Positions 24,527-33,474 of a stretch of DNA of 59,505 nt are shown piece after piece; positions within the stretch are counted from its first letter, which is position 1, and each line of letters starts with the position of its first letter. The translations under genes and the position numbers were made by a program. The notes beneath the pieces were generated by a model. The model ran no database searches. It was given only the letters and a program-made list of their open reading frames with translations, and was not told the origin of the DNA. The DNA is from a virus. The stretch is from the IMG/VR virus record IMGVR_UViG_3300025141_000095, positions 1 through 59,505 of that record; one strand, written 5' to 3'.

Positions 24527-25627
24527 TTAGTAATCCAATCTGACGCGTATTGTAAATTCATTGTTGCTATCTTTGCGTAGCGGCTCTGACAAGCACGCTG
24601 TTGCAACAAGTTCATTGGCCTCCGAATATAAACCGACTCTGGTCACATAAGAAACTGGAATATCTGCGGCCGTGTTCTTAACGCGAATAATGCTTTCGCT
24701 CAAATATGTTGCATTAGAACTATAGTTAAACTCGTTATGGTTTACTCGGCAGAAATATATGGTAGAGTTCAGTTCGGTTGTGTTGTTAAACTGGATATTC
24801 TTTAATCTATTTCTGAATCCGCCGGCAATAGTATCAATAGTTGAGCCACTGAAAGCGCCGGAAACGCTCATCGATGACAACGACGAAGCCCCGACAGCGC
24901 CGGAAACGGTTCCAAAATAATTCCCGCGTCTGCGGGTAGTCCCGTTCGTCTCCGGGGCCTGAAACCCTCTGCTGAAAACCGAAGCGGTAAGTACAGCAAT
25001 GCCGGCCTGATAATAAAGAAGGCCAACAGGAATATCACTTGTATTGTCACCGCCGGTAGAAGATGTATGCAGCAAGGTATATTCTCCAGCTGGGGAGTTG
25101 GTCAAATATTTATTAACATTAGCATCCTGAATTGTTAGCTCGAAGCCCGGGTTGTCGATCGTGCTTCCTGTATATACCGTCATTTGGAAAGAGCCTTTTT
25201 TAATCTCATCCTTTGTTAACAGTCTAGTAAAGTTAATAAAGAAAGCATCATCAATCTTAGTTCCGTTAGATAAATTACCATCTTGATCGAATCTGCGTAC
25301 AGATCCGGTTTCATCAAACCCAACCAAGATCTGAGCCATTTGATTATAAATATTAACTTTTTTCGAAGTCTGAACGGTGCTAGACGCCGATAAGGAAGAG
25401 GCCCTGGTTGAAAATCCCGCTGTTATATCAAAAATATGATTTGCCGAAGAACTTAAATAGGGATAGTCATATACTGACTGGAACATCCCGTGAGCAAAAG
25501 TTTTAATATTATTATCTGAGTATGTCCCAGAAACAATTGTTCCCGTTACCGGAATGGCTTCGTGCAACATTGTTCGAGTTGAAGCGATGTCGTCTGGATT
25601 GAGTGCTTTAAAAGTGGATGTTGGCAT
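24527..25627 (-). CDS. Virion structural protein with shared C-terminal domain (366 aa)
   Basis: It starts MPTSTFKALNPDDIASTRTM. The N-terminal part contains VTGTIVSGTYSDNNIKTFAH and a Ser-rich segment. Then come TRLLTKDEIKKGSFQMTVYT, GLLYYQAGIAVLTASVF, NEFNYSSNATYLSES, and the end YVTRVGLYSEANELVATACL with FTIRVRLDY. These last four blocks align in order with the 465-residue neighbour, so the two are duplicates with different N-termini. The gene lies in a run of structural genes and is probably a component of the tail or baseplate periphery. It has no enzymatic motif or cysteine cluster. Spacing to the next gene is nine bases. Confidence 0.7.
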   Translation of the reverse strand: MPTSTFKALNPDDIASTRTMLHEAIPVTGTIVSGTYSDNNIKTFAHGMFQSVYDYPYLSSSANHIFDITAGFSTRASSLSASSTVQTSKKVNIYNQMAQILVGFDETGSVRRFDQDGNLSNGTKIDDAFFINFTRLLTKDEIKKGSFQMTVYTGSTIDNPGFELTIQDANVNKYLTNSPAGEYTLLHTSSTGGDNTSDIPVGLLYYQAGIAVLTASVFSRGFQAPETNGTTRRRGNYFGTVSGAVGASSLSSMSVSGAFSGSTIDTIAGGFRNRLKNIQFNNTTELNSTIYFCRVNHNEFNYSSNATYLSESIIRVKNTAADIPVSYVTRVGLYSEANELVATACLSEPLRKDSNNEFTIRVRLDY

Positions 25628-25641
25628 TGTTTATTCTCTTC

Positions 25642-26628
25642 CTAGTACTTTCTCACGTATCTGATTGGGATATCAATTCTATAGCCCGTATTGACCCCAG
25701 TAAGTCGCACTGTGCTATCAATATACCAATAAGTCTGTAAGGTTTGGGCGCCGCCGTTAATCGGAGCTTCGCCAGATGCAACTTGGGTGCCGATTCTTTG
25801 AAATAAAGAGTCGCTATCTGCCAGCTCTGGGCCGGCTTTTATTGTAAACCACACCCTAGTGCCGCGGACGCCGGCAATGGGCCCTGCAGCGGTGGTGTTT
25901 TCAATGTTCGCAACATACAGCGCTTTGTTGAGCTCGGCAGCCTGTGCCGCCGCGGGCGGCATGCTTAAAAAGTAACTAGCTATCTGATCATCATCAAGAT
26001 AACTATAGGTACCTCCAGAGGCTCCATTTGCTAAACGTGGAGAGCCCAAGCGATTATCCATTTGCAAAAAATAAGCCGTTTCGGTCAAATATCCGGGCAA
26101 ACCACCTGGCGTCGTTGGTGGTCGATCATTATTATCAATGCCCTGATCGGCACGAATTCCATCGCCTCTAACTGCGGTGGCGGGATCAAAGCCATTTAGA
26201 ATTCCAGTTTGCAGATGCGCGACCGAGATGCCGGGAGTGTTGGCTCCTATACAGAAATTAGCTGTCTCCTCGTTGACTACTACCACGAAGTTGTTAGTTA
26301 CGGTATGCATAGCATATGCACCCTCGTTGTGAAGCCTAATAACTGGCAAGAAATACTCATTAGGACTAGACATCGTAATAAGTTTAGAGTTCATCGCAGA
26401 GGTGTTATTAGTAAAAGCCTCCAATACTGGAGTCTGTAAAATCTCTAAATCATAGTATTGACTGCCACTGGGATGGGCTTTATTATATAAACCATAATCT
26501 ATCTCATCGTCTCCCAATGCAAACTTCTTGATATTGAAAGAGCAGTCCCCTCTAGCTAGCCGTGCGCGACCAGCATCTGTCAAAACGGCGTCTAAAATAA
26601 TATCGCCGGAGTTGTCTAAAAAGCCCAT
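25642..26628 (-). CDS. Virion structural protein with DUF-like N-terminal module (328 aa)
   Basis: The first 50 residues (MGFLDNSGDIILDAVLTDAG, then RARLARGDCSFNIKKFALGD and DEIDYGLY) form a conserved module seen in structural proteins of large phages. The same pattern (LT..G...L..G.....AF.DD.I.Y) opens the 377-residue protein at 33474-34607. The remainder is beta-rich and ends with a hydrophobic strand region YRIDIPIRYVRKY. I infer a tail or baseplate adaptor; the shared start may be the docking part. The ATG at 26628 follows AAGGAGAGG with good spacing. No cysteine-based site or membrane segment is present. Confidence 0.7.
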   Translation of the reverse strand: MGFLDNSGDIILDAVLTDAGRARLARGDCSFNIKKFALGDDEIDYGLYNKAHPSGSQYYDLEILQTPVLEAFTNNTSAMNSKLITMSSPNEYFLPVIRLHNEGAYAMHTVTNNFVVVVNEETANFCIGANTPGISVAHLQTGILNGFDPATAVRGDGIRADQGIDNNDRPPTTPGGLPGYLTETAYFLQMDNRLGSPRLANGASGGTYSYLDDDQIASYFLSMPPAAAQAAELNKALYVANIENTTAAGPIAGVRGTRVWFTIKAGPELADSDSLFQRIGTQVASGEAPINGGAQTLQTYWYIDSTVRLTGVNTGYRIDIPIRYVRKY

Positions 26629-26693
26629 AAATTAATCCTCTCCTTATAAATAGTAAACAAATCAATAACTTTCTCTAAGGTTCTATTATACAT
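26616..26693 (-). CDS. Possible 25-residue ORF in the gap
   Basis: This short frame reads MYNRTLEKVIDLFTIYKERI followed by NLWAF, and ends inside the start of the next structural gene. Its amphipathic composition is protein-like, but the ATG has no clear Shine-Dalgarno and it partly covers the ribosome-binding site of the downstream gene. It may be a leader ORF or chance. Confidence 0.2.
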   Translation of the reverse strand: MYNRTLEKVIDLFTIYKERINLWAF

Positions 26694-26711
26694 GTACTTA
26701 AGGTTCTATTA
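26676..26711 (-). repeat. 13-bp direct repeat at the gene end
   Basis: TAAGGTTCTATTA (plus strand) occurs at 26676-26688 and again at 26699-26711, 23 bases apart. The second copy includes the last codons and stop of the 410-residue gene; the first lies in the gap. It looks like a small slippage or recombination duplication. Confidence 0.6.
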
Positions 26712-27930
26712 CACCTGTGTTTTTAAATATTAAATTAAGGTCGACTTTTCTGCCTGTTTTCTTACTGGTTATCCTTACTTTAAATATGTTGTTCCAAACT
26801 TTATCTACGTCTAAAGCGCCTAAAAGATCATTTGGGGGCGCCTGGCCTTCGATCAAATTTGACCAATCACTGTTTTGTGAGGCGCCTAGATTTGTAGCCG
26901 GATCTGCATTTAAGGCAGTTTGTCTTGTGGAGGGCGCAATATAAATAAATCGTTTGCCTGCTTTAGTATAGGATTGTCCTGATACATCAGCGCATTTTTG
27001 ATACATCTCTATTACCGGATATATTTGCCCATTATTATCCACCATCTCAAACTGATATACTGCCGAGGGATTAGAAATATTTCCATGTATGTCCATCGCC
27101 CTAAAACAATAATAGTATTTTGTATTTGGTATTATTGTATCATCCTCATAAGGAAGCAAGGGTACCTCCCTACCGGCATATGTGTCTTGAGAATATTCTG
27201 TCAACAACTTGCCTTGAAAATCATTATATGTCATTGGAGGCGAAGTTGTTCTAAATATTTGATAAGCCGTAACCGGATCGTCGCTCCTGAACTCCACATA
27301 AGGGAAGTTTGCAGGATCCTGTGAGGCATATATACTTGCAAATTTGTCGGCATCTCCTGGTTCAATAACAATCGGCACATCCCAACGGTTCCCCGATTGT
27401 CCGCTTATTAAAAGCAGAATTCTGTTATTAACGCCCCTAAAGGGAATAAACTCCACATCTGGTATCATAGGCGGCTTATCTTGAACCGCTACAACAGTAC
27501 TGTAATAGGAAGGGAATACTGCCACCGCCGGATAGGGATCGTTTTTTATGGTGGCCGCGGCGTGGATCTGACCGGTCGGCGGTACTACAACTTGGTTAGT
27601 TGGCCCAGTATCAAAGTTAATTTGAAACTTTTTAGAATCGTCTGTTACGCCGCCGGCGCCGTGTGTACATATAATACGATAGTTAATTATTATCTCGTCT
27701 GGTTCAGGATCGGCGTCGGAAGAGGGAGAAGGTACCTCGGCCTCGGCCGTGACGTCCACATCATATCCTCGTTCCGTAACGGCATTGTTAAGCGCGCTTT
27801 GGAGGTAAGTGCGGATGTTATAGACGTTTTCTTCTCCATCGTCCAAGTTAATAGGCGCAGTAAAGGTATTAAATACAGTACCATCATCATTATATTCAGT
27901 AATGTCCAATTTCCAGTTTAGAGATGACAT
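26698..27930 (-). CDS. Structural protein with fibronectin type III-like segment (410 aa)
   Basis: It starts MSSLNWKLDITEYNDDGTVF. After a beta-rich N-terminal domain comes a fibronectin type III-like segment: VTAYQIFRTTSPPMTYNDF, then NTKYYYCFRAMDIHGNISNP and SAVYQFEMVD (about residues 220-295). The end (FKVRITSKKTGRKVDLNLIF) is a basic beta strand pair. Such Ig-like folds are common in phage tail surface proteins. The gene follows the 871-residue structural gene with a 62-base gap and starts at TGATG with a short leader frame. It probably belongs to the same appendage as its two upstream neighbours. No enzymatic site is seen. Confidence 0.7.
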   Translation of the reverse strand: MSSLNWKLDITEYNDDGTVFNTFTAPINLDDGEENVYNIRTYLQSALNNAVTERGYDVDVTAEAEVPSPSSDADPEPDEIIINYRIICTHGAGGVTDDSKKFQINFDTGPTNQVVVPPTGQIHAAATIKNDPYPAVAVFPSYYSTVVAVQDKPPMIPDVEFIPFRGVNNRILLLISGQSGNRWDVPIVIEPGDADKFASIYASQDPANFPYVEFRSDDPVTAYQIFRTTSPPMTYNDFQGKLLTEYSQDTYAGREVPLLPYEDDTIIPNTKYYYCFRAMDIHGNISNPSAVYQFEMVDNNGQIYPVIEMYQKCADVSGQSYTKAGKRFIYIAPSTRQTALNADPATNLGASQNSDWSNLIEGQAPPNDLLGALDVDKVWNNIFKVRITSKKTGRKVDLNLIFKNTGVIEP

Positions 27931-27983
27931 CAGAGGGCCCCTCGCGGTGTTGGATTTGCTTCAGATTTGTACATATTAATCAT
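27930..27983 (-). CDS. Possible 17-residue leader ORF coupled to the next gene
   Basis: The frame reads MINMYKSEANPTPRGAL and its TGA overlaps the ATG of the 410-residue gene (TGATG). The Shine-Dalgarno for that gene (GAGGGG) lies inside it. Such coupling could set the level of the downstream protein. It has no homologue I know of and may be incidental. Confidence 0.25.
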   Translation of the reverse strand: MINMYKSEANPTPRGAL

Positions 27984-27992
27984 GGTTTAAAA

Positions 27993-30569
27993 TCACCCCG
28001 TATACGTCCACGGAGCAGGGCCAGGACTGGTGCAGGTGCCTTTATAAATGTCAATAAAAATCCGTTTTGCTTCGCTTATGTCAACAGAGCCAATCCATTG
28101 TTGCATTATCGGCGCGGTGAGAATATCTTCCGCAGTAATGTTGTTGCTGGTCAATCTACTCGAATAGTTAGAAGGGGCCCCGGAATTCGTCCAGCCGATG
28201 GCGGGCGCGGGCCATCCGGCATCCTCCTGGCCGTGCACCCACGTCTCAAAGCTTCCATTTGAGCACATCGGCAGTGCGCCGTGCGTGAGTAGGGCGCTGC
28301 CGAAGGTCATGGCGCCCCCAATCGTCTGCGTCCCGGCACATTGCTGCGCCTCGGTGAGTGTAAGTTCTATACGATTGGCTACGGCGCCGCCGTCCACATT
28401 GTTAGTTACGCCATCGCCCAGGCCGAGGTCTAAAACAATTCGGTCCAGGTACATCGACGGCGTGACACCGGAGAGGCCGTACGCGGCCGCGGCTGCTTCG
28501 AGGCCGGGGATGCACATAAATCTGCGACGGGCGTTGGGATCTTTAAATATAAACCTCCCATTTTGCTGTACAGCAATACCCGTATCGGCGCCGGCGTCTG
28601 CCAAATACGTCGTCAACAAAGGCCCGTAAACACTGCCGGGAGCAGTGTCCGCATAAAAACCCAGCGCATTTCCTAGCGCATGGCCTGTGCCGGCAACGTC
28701 GTGCTCCGGTAGTGGCAACACCATCAAATTTGTATATTGATATTGGTTTCCAACAACTGCCCTTATTGGCATTATATCATATTGATATCGTACCCCATAA
28801 AGAACTTGTGAATCAATATAACGGAAGCCTCCATCAACATTGGGCATATAAAACGTTTGTACTAGGTTGCCCGTATCGGCGTTCCTTTTCTCAATCTTAT
28901 AAACTAACGTTTCAGAATGGGCTGGCGCTCCGTCCAAAAGTTGTTGAAAAGATCTGATCACAGCTGCCAATTGGTTATCGACATTGTTCTGGTTGCTGGG
29001 AGCCTGATTCAAATACGCTGCTATATTATTCAAATCAACGTTTTCGCCCGGATCCGTCGTAACGTCCGACGCGGTGCCGCCGGTTACTGCACCAAAATTT
29101 CTGGCGATTTCTGGAGCGACCAAATAAGTTCCCTTTGACGATTTCATCCCCGTACTAAGAGAGGGCGCGGTGCCCGTGGGGCCCCAGGTCCAAGATCCCT
29201 GTATTTGAAATACCGGCCGGAAATGCGTACCCACTCCCGGATCCCCCCAAATATGTGCATAATCACTCAATAGAGGACTGGCCGGACTCAATATATCGGT
29301 CAAAAGACACATCAAATCTATACTAACGGCCCCATTGTCCGCAGAAACGTACGTACCAGACACCAGAGATTGGTCGTGGTAAGGCATTCCTTGATCGCGC
29401 TCTATAATAAAACTCACAACAGCATCAAATAAGTTCGTCTGCTGTAAACCATATCGTATCCAAGGAAAAGCAGCCTGACTGTGTCCCGGATTGGGGATCG
29501 GTTCTGTGGGGGTTTCGGAGCCATCAGCTGGATTGCCGTTGAGATCAACATAAACCGTAGGAGATCTAAAATTTAGATCAATATAATATGGCAGCAATCT
29601 TAACCTATCCTCATCATTACTTAAATCGTCAATCCCGGCTTTGCTTTGAGGGCGAACCGCTATCACCTTATATCGCTCCATATCACTGTTGACAGCCGCG
29701 GCCTGATCGCCGGCGATAATATTCTGCAAGCCTTTTTCGTATTCCAAAAAGTAATCTGTTGGCTTGTCGGCCGGGATCCCTCCACCCGAGAAAGAGGGGG
29801 CGGAGCCGCCTTCATTAATCGGACCATGGGTCCAATCAACTCTCTGGGTGAGGTTTATTTGTTCTTTATAAAACATTGGCATCTGTATTGTATTAACTTC
29901 TGCGCGCGGACTAAAATAGGTCAACATATAATAGTTTGGAATTGCTGTTTCGTTTAAACCAGTATCGGGAAATGTCTCTTCAAGGGCAGCGTTATAGCCA
30001 TTATACACTGGCTTAATATTGACAGTAAAGGCCGGGGAGTTGATTGTGCTGACGAAGCCCGGATCCGGCGACGGAACTTCGGTTGTAAGATCGATAAAAC
30101 TTGTTGTGCTGGTAGTATCTACGATTCCAGGAACGGCGGCGTTAACGATATCACCTGATTCAAAATCGTCTTTAATAAGTTTTCCGAAATAGGGATCACC
30201 AGAAACATGTTTCTCAAGCAGGCTCTCGAACTCTTGTGGCGATGGCCAGTTCAGACCATCTCTATAAGACGCGCGATGAGCATCATACGCATCATTATCG
30301 AGGCGCACGTATATACTTTGGTCCGCGTCTGCAGCGGTCTCGACGAGCACCAACACAAGACCATTGCTGTCCTTCCAAGCCTGGCCAGTGCTTATTCCCG
30401 CAGACCCCGTAGCCCAAGTGCGACCTGTCGCGGCTCGAAGTGAATCTTCGGACTTCCAATCGGCCCGAATAAGCGGATGACCACCTTGAGGCGACTCAGA
30501 AGAATCATCATATTCTTCCTGTGTGGGGCCCATGGCGCGCGCATCAATATATTTATTTGTCTTAAACAT
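27993..30569 (-). CDS. Large virion structural protein with Ig-like segment (858 aa)
   Basis: I set the start at ATG 30569 (MFKTNKYIDARAMGPTQEEY), because it follows the upstream stop by one base and has AGGG seven bases before it; an earlier in-frame ATG (30608) would overlap the neighbour. The protein is rich in P, G, T, Y and N. It includes an Ig/FN3-like part: LVYKIEKRNADTGNLVQTFY, then FRYIDSQVLYGVRYQYDIMP. Near the end are YLDRIVLDLGLGDGV and PAIGWTNSG. It lies between two other structural genes of similar composition and is most likely a part of the baseplate periphery or a fibre. No catalytic motif is visible. Confidence 0.7.
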   Translation of the reverse strand: MFKTNKYIDARAMGPTQEEYDDSSESPQGGHPLIRADWKSEDSLRAATGRTWATGSAGISTGQAWKDSNGLVLVLVETAADADQSIYVRLDNDAYDAHRASYRDGLNWPSPQEFESLLEKHVSGDPYFGKLIKDDFESGDIVNAAVPGIVDTTSTTSFIDLTTEVPSPDPGFVSTINSPAFTVNIKPVYNGYNAALEETFPDTGLNETAIPNYYMLTYFSPRAEVNTIQMPMFYKEQINLTQRVDWTHGPINEGGSAPSFSGGGIPADKPTDYFLEYEKGLQNIIAGDQAAAVNSDMERYKVIAVRPQSKAGIDDLSNDEDRLRLLPYYIDLNFRSPTVYVDLNGNPADGSETPTEPIPNPGHSQAAFPWIRYGLQQTNLFDAVVSFIIERDQGMPYHDQSLVSGTYVSADNGAVSIDLMCLLTDILSPASPLLSDYAHIWGDPGVGTHFRPVFQIQGSWTWGPTGTAPSLSTGMKSSKGTYLVAPEIARNFGAVTGGTASDVTTDPGENVDLNNIAAYLNQAPSNQNNVDNQLAAVIRSFQQLLDGAPAHSETLVYKIEKRNADTGNLVQTFYMPNVDGGFRYIDSQVLYGVRYQYDIMPIRAVVGNQYQYTNLMVLPLPEHDVAGTGHALGNALGFYADTAPGSVYGPLLTTYLADAGADTGIAVQQNGRFIFKDPNARRRFMCIPGLEAAAAAYGLSGVTPSMYLDRIVLDLGLGDGVTNNVDGGAVANRIELTLTEAQQCAGTQTIGGAMTFGSALLTHGALPMCSNGSFETWVHGQEDAGWPAPAIGWTNSGAPSNYSSRLTSNNITAEDILTAPIMQQWIGSVDISEAKRIFIDIYKGTCTSPGPAPWTYTG

Positions 30570-30570
30570 G

Positions 30571-33474
30571 TTAATACCCTGAACTTCCGCCGCCGCTGCG
30601 GTTTCCACCAGTATTAAAGCGACGCGTCATAGCGGTGGTGGTGAAGCCGCCCTGCGTATGGTCGTGCCCGGCGCCAAAGGGAGTCTGGCCCGGGTCGGTA
30701 CCGAAACCGGAGGTGCCAAATGCGGTTCGCGACTTCCAATATTCAACTGGCAAGTCTGTATATCCTTGATTATTCAGAGGATCGGCCGGTATAGTCATGG
30801 CGGCGGTACCGAAGCCGGAGGTGCCAAAGCCACCTTTCTGTGACGGTTCGTCCCCTATAATAAATACATCATTATAAGTTGGCATATGTTGAATATAAGT
30901 ATTTGTTTTACCGGTAATAGAGCCATTGGAGTTTAAGCGACACACCAAAAAGCCACCAGAAGACAGGTCACTTATATTATCTCCTGTTACTTTATTCCAA
31001 ATAGGATCTGCCACGTGGCCATTATTAAAGCCAGATAAATATTCTATTGTTTGGGTGGCGTTGGAGTTCAACTCAAAATCAAAACTATTCTTTCCCATAG
31101 CTTTCTTGATATTTTTCGCCGCTAAAGAATCTGATATCTGAGATACATTAATAGCCTGAGAGGTACCAAAGTCTGCCGACATGCGCTGAATAAATCTATC
31201 AACAAAGCCGGCTTTCGCCACTTCTTCTTCGGGGTCGTTAACGCCTTTTAACTTTGCTTTATCTTTCTCATCTTCGGGTTCTAAAATAAATCGAGAACCT
31301 TTTCCTAAAACCTCCTCTGCAGCAATTAATGATTGACATGATCGGTTAGAAGAAACAAACCCTTTGGTACCTTGCGGGAATGATTGAAAAGAAATCCCGC
31401 TCAATCCCAATAGGCTTCTTTTGTTATTAAGATGATCTGTACTAGTACTCGCATTCGTTCCTCCGCCGCGGCCGGTGGGATCAAAATAGGATAATAAAAC
31501 TTTTACTGCATCGGTACCGAACGACATACCAGATGTAACTCGAACATTACTATCGCCAGACAACACTATGACACGCGGAGATAAATAACCATTAACATTT
31601 GCTGTCGTTGGGCCTCGCGAACCGTAACGGCGGCGCTCATAATCTACTCTCTTCTTCCACGACCCCAAATCGTATCTAGGCAAAGTGCGGCTGCGGACTA
31701 TATCTGGCATATAATCTAGTCCAATGTTTATACTGTTTTTAGCTTCATAGGTGGACATAAACGTACGTTCAACTTTTATAAAGGCCGCCTCGGGGGAAAC
31801 ATTGCTTATTGTAGATCTATAGCTTACAGCTTCCGAGTTACCAACAACGCTAGTGGCATTCCGTATCGAGTCTAGCTTTCCTAATAATGCAGTAGCCAGT
31901 TTTTGCATCAATAGTAAAGTATCTAAAGTTGCCGATCGGGGATCTGTTAAGCTTAATAAGGCTTTTTGCCAATAGCTTACATTAAAAGACGGCGCTACTT
32001 CGCTTCCTCCCAGTGTAATCAGGGTAGACAAGTATGTATCTACTATCTTCTTCCAAGATTCTTTCTCGCGAGCATATAGTTCTTTTATACGCTTTTCATT
32101 AAGTGAATACGAGTTACAATTATAGCCCCCAGAACTAGTGGCGGCAAAAACAAATTTATCATAATCTCCCAAAACATTCTTGAAGTCTGTTATCAGGTCA
32201 GAAAACTTCTTTGGAGAGCTATCAAAAAATTCTATTTTTGCTTTATATTGATAGAATCCATCATTATAGGCGCCCACCTCTTCATCTTGCCCCACAAAGC
32301 TTTGTTTCGAAATATCCTTTGTTGCTGTAAAGATTTGAAGCGTATTGTCTACCAAACTACAAACTGGCTTTTCTTCTCTTTGGCCAAAAACTCCTGGGGC
32401 TTCCGGAATACCGGTTAGACTATTATTAAGCGCTGCCCGGCGGACACGTTTACGCGAAAGGCTCATGTTTCTGATGGTTAAAGCACTGCTTAAATCTGCG
32501 GCCGTATTATATAAAAAGGGAAATTTCAAAGAATTTTGAGCTAATTTCCCCACATCAACATTGAAAAATAGTCGAAGTGAGTTATCTCTTTGGTGCGAGA
32601 ACAATAAATCAGAAAAATAATTTCTACTTTTTATGCTCCTTAAGACCTCCAAGTTGCTCGTCGTCTTACCAATAATGGCTTCCAAGCGATCGCTTAGTTC
32701 ACTCAGATCATTCTTGGCTAGTTGCATCTCGACACGGCGATCTATAACTTTTTTATTGGCCAGTCTCTTGGGAACCAATCCCGGGTGGGCGCCGCGAAGG
32801 TGACTTGGGCCGGCCATGGGATTGTTCTTTGGACCTGTGTGCAGACTCCCAACCCAATATTGATCTTCAGAGCCGTAATTTGGCATCGAAGAACCTAGTT
32901 TATACGCTAATCGTACTGCAGTTGCCTTGTTTCCTATTAACAAATCTTCTATACAATAATCCCCCATCGTGAATTCGGAACCATCTGCATTGAGGCCAGT
33001 AATGCTTTCGTTTTGCGGATCTGTATAATACGGCACGATCAAGCAACCTAAATATTCATACGCCTCATCTGTTAAAGAAAAATCAACGCTATACCTATAG
33101 TTATTAACATATGAGCCGTCTTTAGTATTGATAATCTCCCTATTGTTATTTGTGTCATCACAAGCGCACGGGCACCAAGACTCAAAACTAATATACTGCT
33201 TCATCATTTTGTCATTGCCCTGTGGGCTTCGTATGTTATTTCGCATATATTTTGGATATTTTAACATTGTATTCAATAAATCTAAATCGGTTATTAAACA
33301 AACCGCCATTTGAAGTCGATTTCGAAGATGATCTGTCGAAGCCCCGTTCAGGACTTTTAACATAAAATTAATATCGACTGTAAACGTTCTATTTTTGGCC
33401 GGACTGAGCACTGCTGACCGTACAAAAACATTTGGTATCATAGAATTAAAAGAATGTTTGCTTATGTTGGGCAT
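30571..33474 (-). CDS. Large virion structural protein with Gly-rich tail (967 aa)
   Basis: It starts MPNISKHSFNSMIPNVFVRS. The N-terminal part has strands around FTVDINFMLKVLNGAS and a cysteine pair region CPCACDD. The middle is helical in places (DLSELSDRLEAIIGKTTSNL; YAREKESWKKIVDTYLSTLI). The C-terminal 100 residues are Gly/Phe/Thr-rich, with the repeated GFGTSGFGTAAMT and FGTSGFGTDPGQTPFGAGHD, and end GGNRSGGGSSGY. It starts where the 377-residue protein's stop lies (overlap of one base) and ends one base before the next gene. I cannot name it. Position and composition point to an external tail component. Confidence 0.7.
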   Translation of the reverse strand: MPNISKHSFNSMIPNVFVRSAVLSPAKNRTFTVDINFMLKVLNGASTDHLRNRLQMAVCLITDLDLLNTMLKYPKYMRNNIRSPQGNDKMMKQYISFESWCPCACDDTNNNREIINTKDGSYVNNYRYSVDFSLTDEAYEYLGCLIVPYYTDPQNESITGLNADGSEFTMGDYCIEDLLIGNKATAVRLAYKLGSSMPNYGSEDQYWVGSLHTGPKNNPMAGPSHLRGAHPGLVPKRLANKKVIDRRVEMQLAKNDLSELSDRLEAIIGKTTSNLEVLRSIKSRNYFSDLLFSHQRDNSLRLFFNVDVGKLAQNSLKFPFLYNTAADLSSALTIRNMSLSRKRVRRAALNNSLTGIPEAPGVFGQREEKPVCSLVDNTLQIFTATKDISKQSFVGQDEEVGAYNDGFYQYKAKIEFFDSSPKKFSDLITDFKNVLGDYDKFVFAATSSGGYNCNSYSLNEKRIKELYAREKESWKKIVDTYLSTLITLGGSEVAPSFNVSYWQKALLSLTDPRSATLDTLLLMQKLATALLGKLDSIRNATSVVGNSEAVSYRSTISNVSPEAAFIKVERTFMSTYEAKNSINIGLDYMPDIVRSRTLPRYDLGSWKKRVDYERRRYGSRGPTTANVNGYLSPRVIVLSGDSNVRVTSGMSFGTDAVKVLLSYFDPTGRGGGTNASTSTDHLNNKRSLLGLSGISFQSFPQGTKGFVSSNRSCQSLIAAEEVLGKGSRFILEPEDEKDKAKLKGVNDPEEEVAKAGFVDRFIQRMSADFGTSQAINVSQISDSLAAKNIKKAMGKNSFDFELNSNATQTIEYLSGFNNGHVADPIWNKVTGDNISDLSSGGFLVCRLNSNGSITGKTNTYIQHMPTYNDVFIIGDEPSQKGGFGTSGFGTAAMTIPADPLNNQGYTDLPVEYWKSRTAFGTSGFGTDPGQTPFGAGHDHTQGGFTTTAMTRRFNTGGNRSGGGSSGY

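Noticed and set aside
27993-33474. A single gene split by sequencing frameshifts (967-, 858- and 410-residue frames)
   Set aside because: Each frame has a plausible start with a ribosome-binding site and natural-looking ends, so I treat them as three genes; comparison with relatives would settle it.
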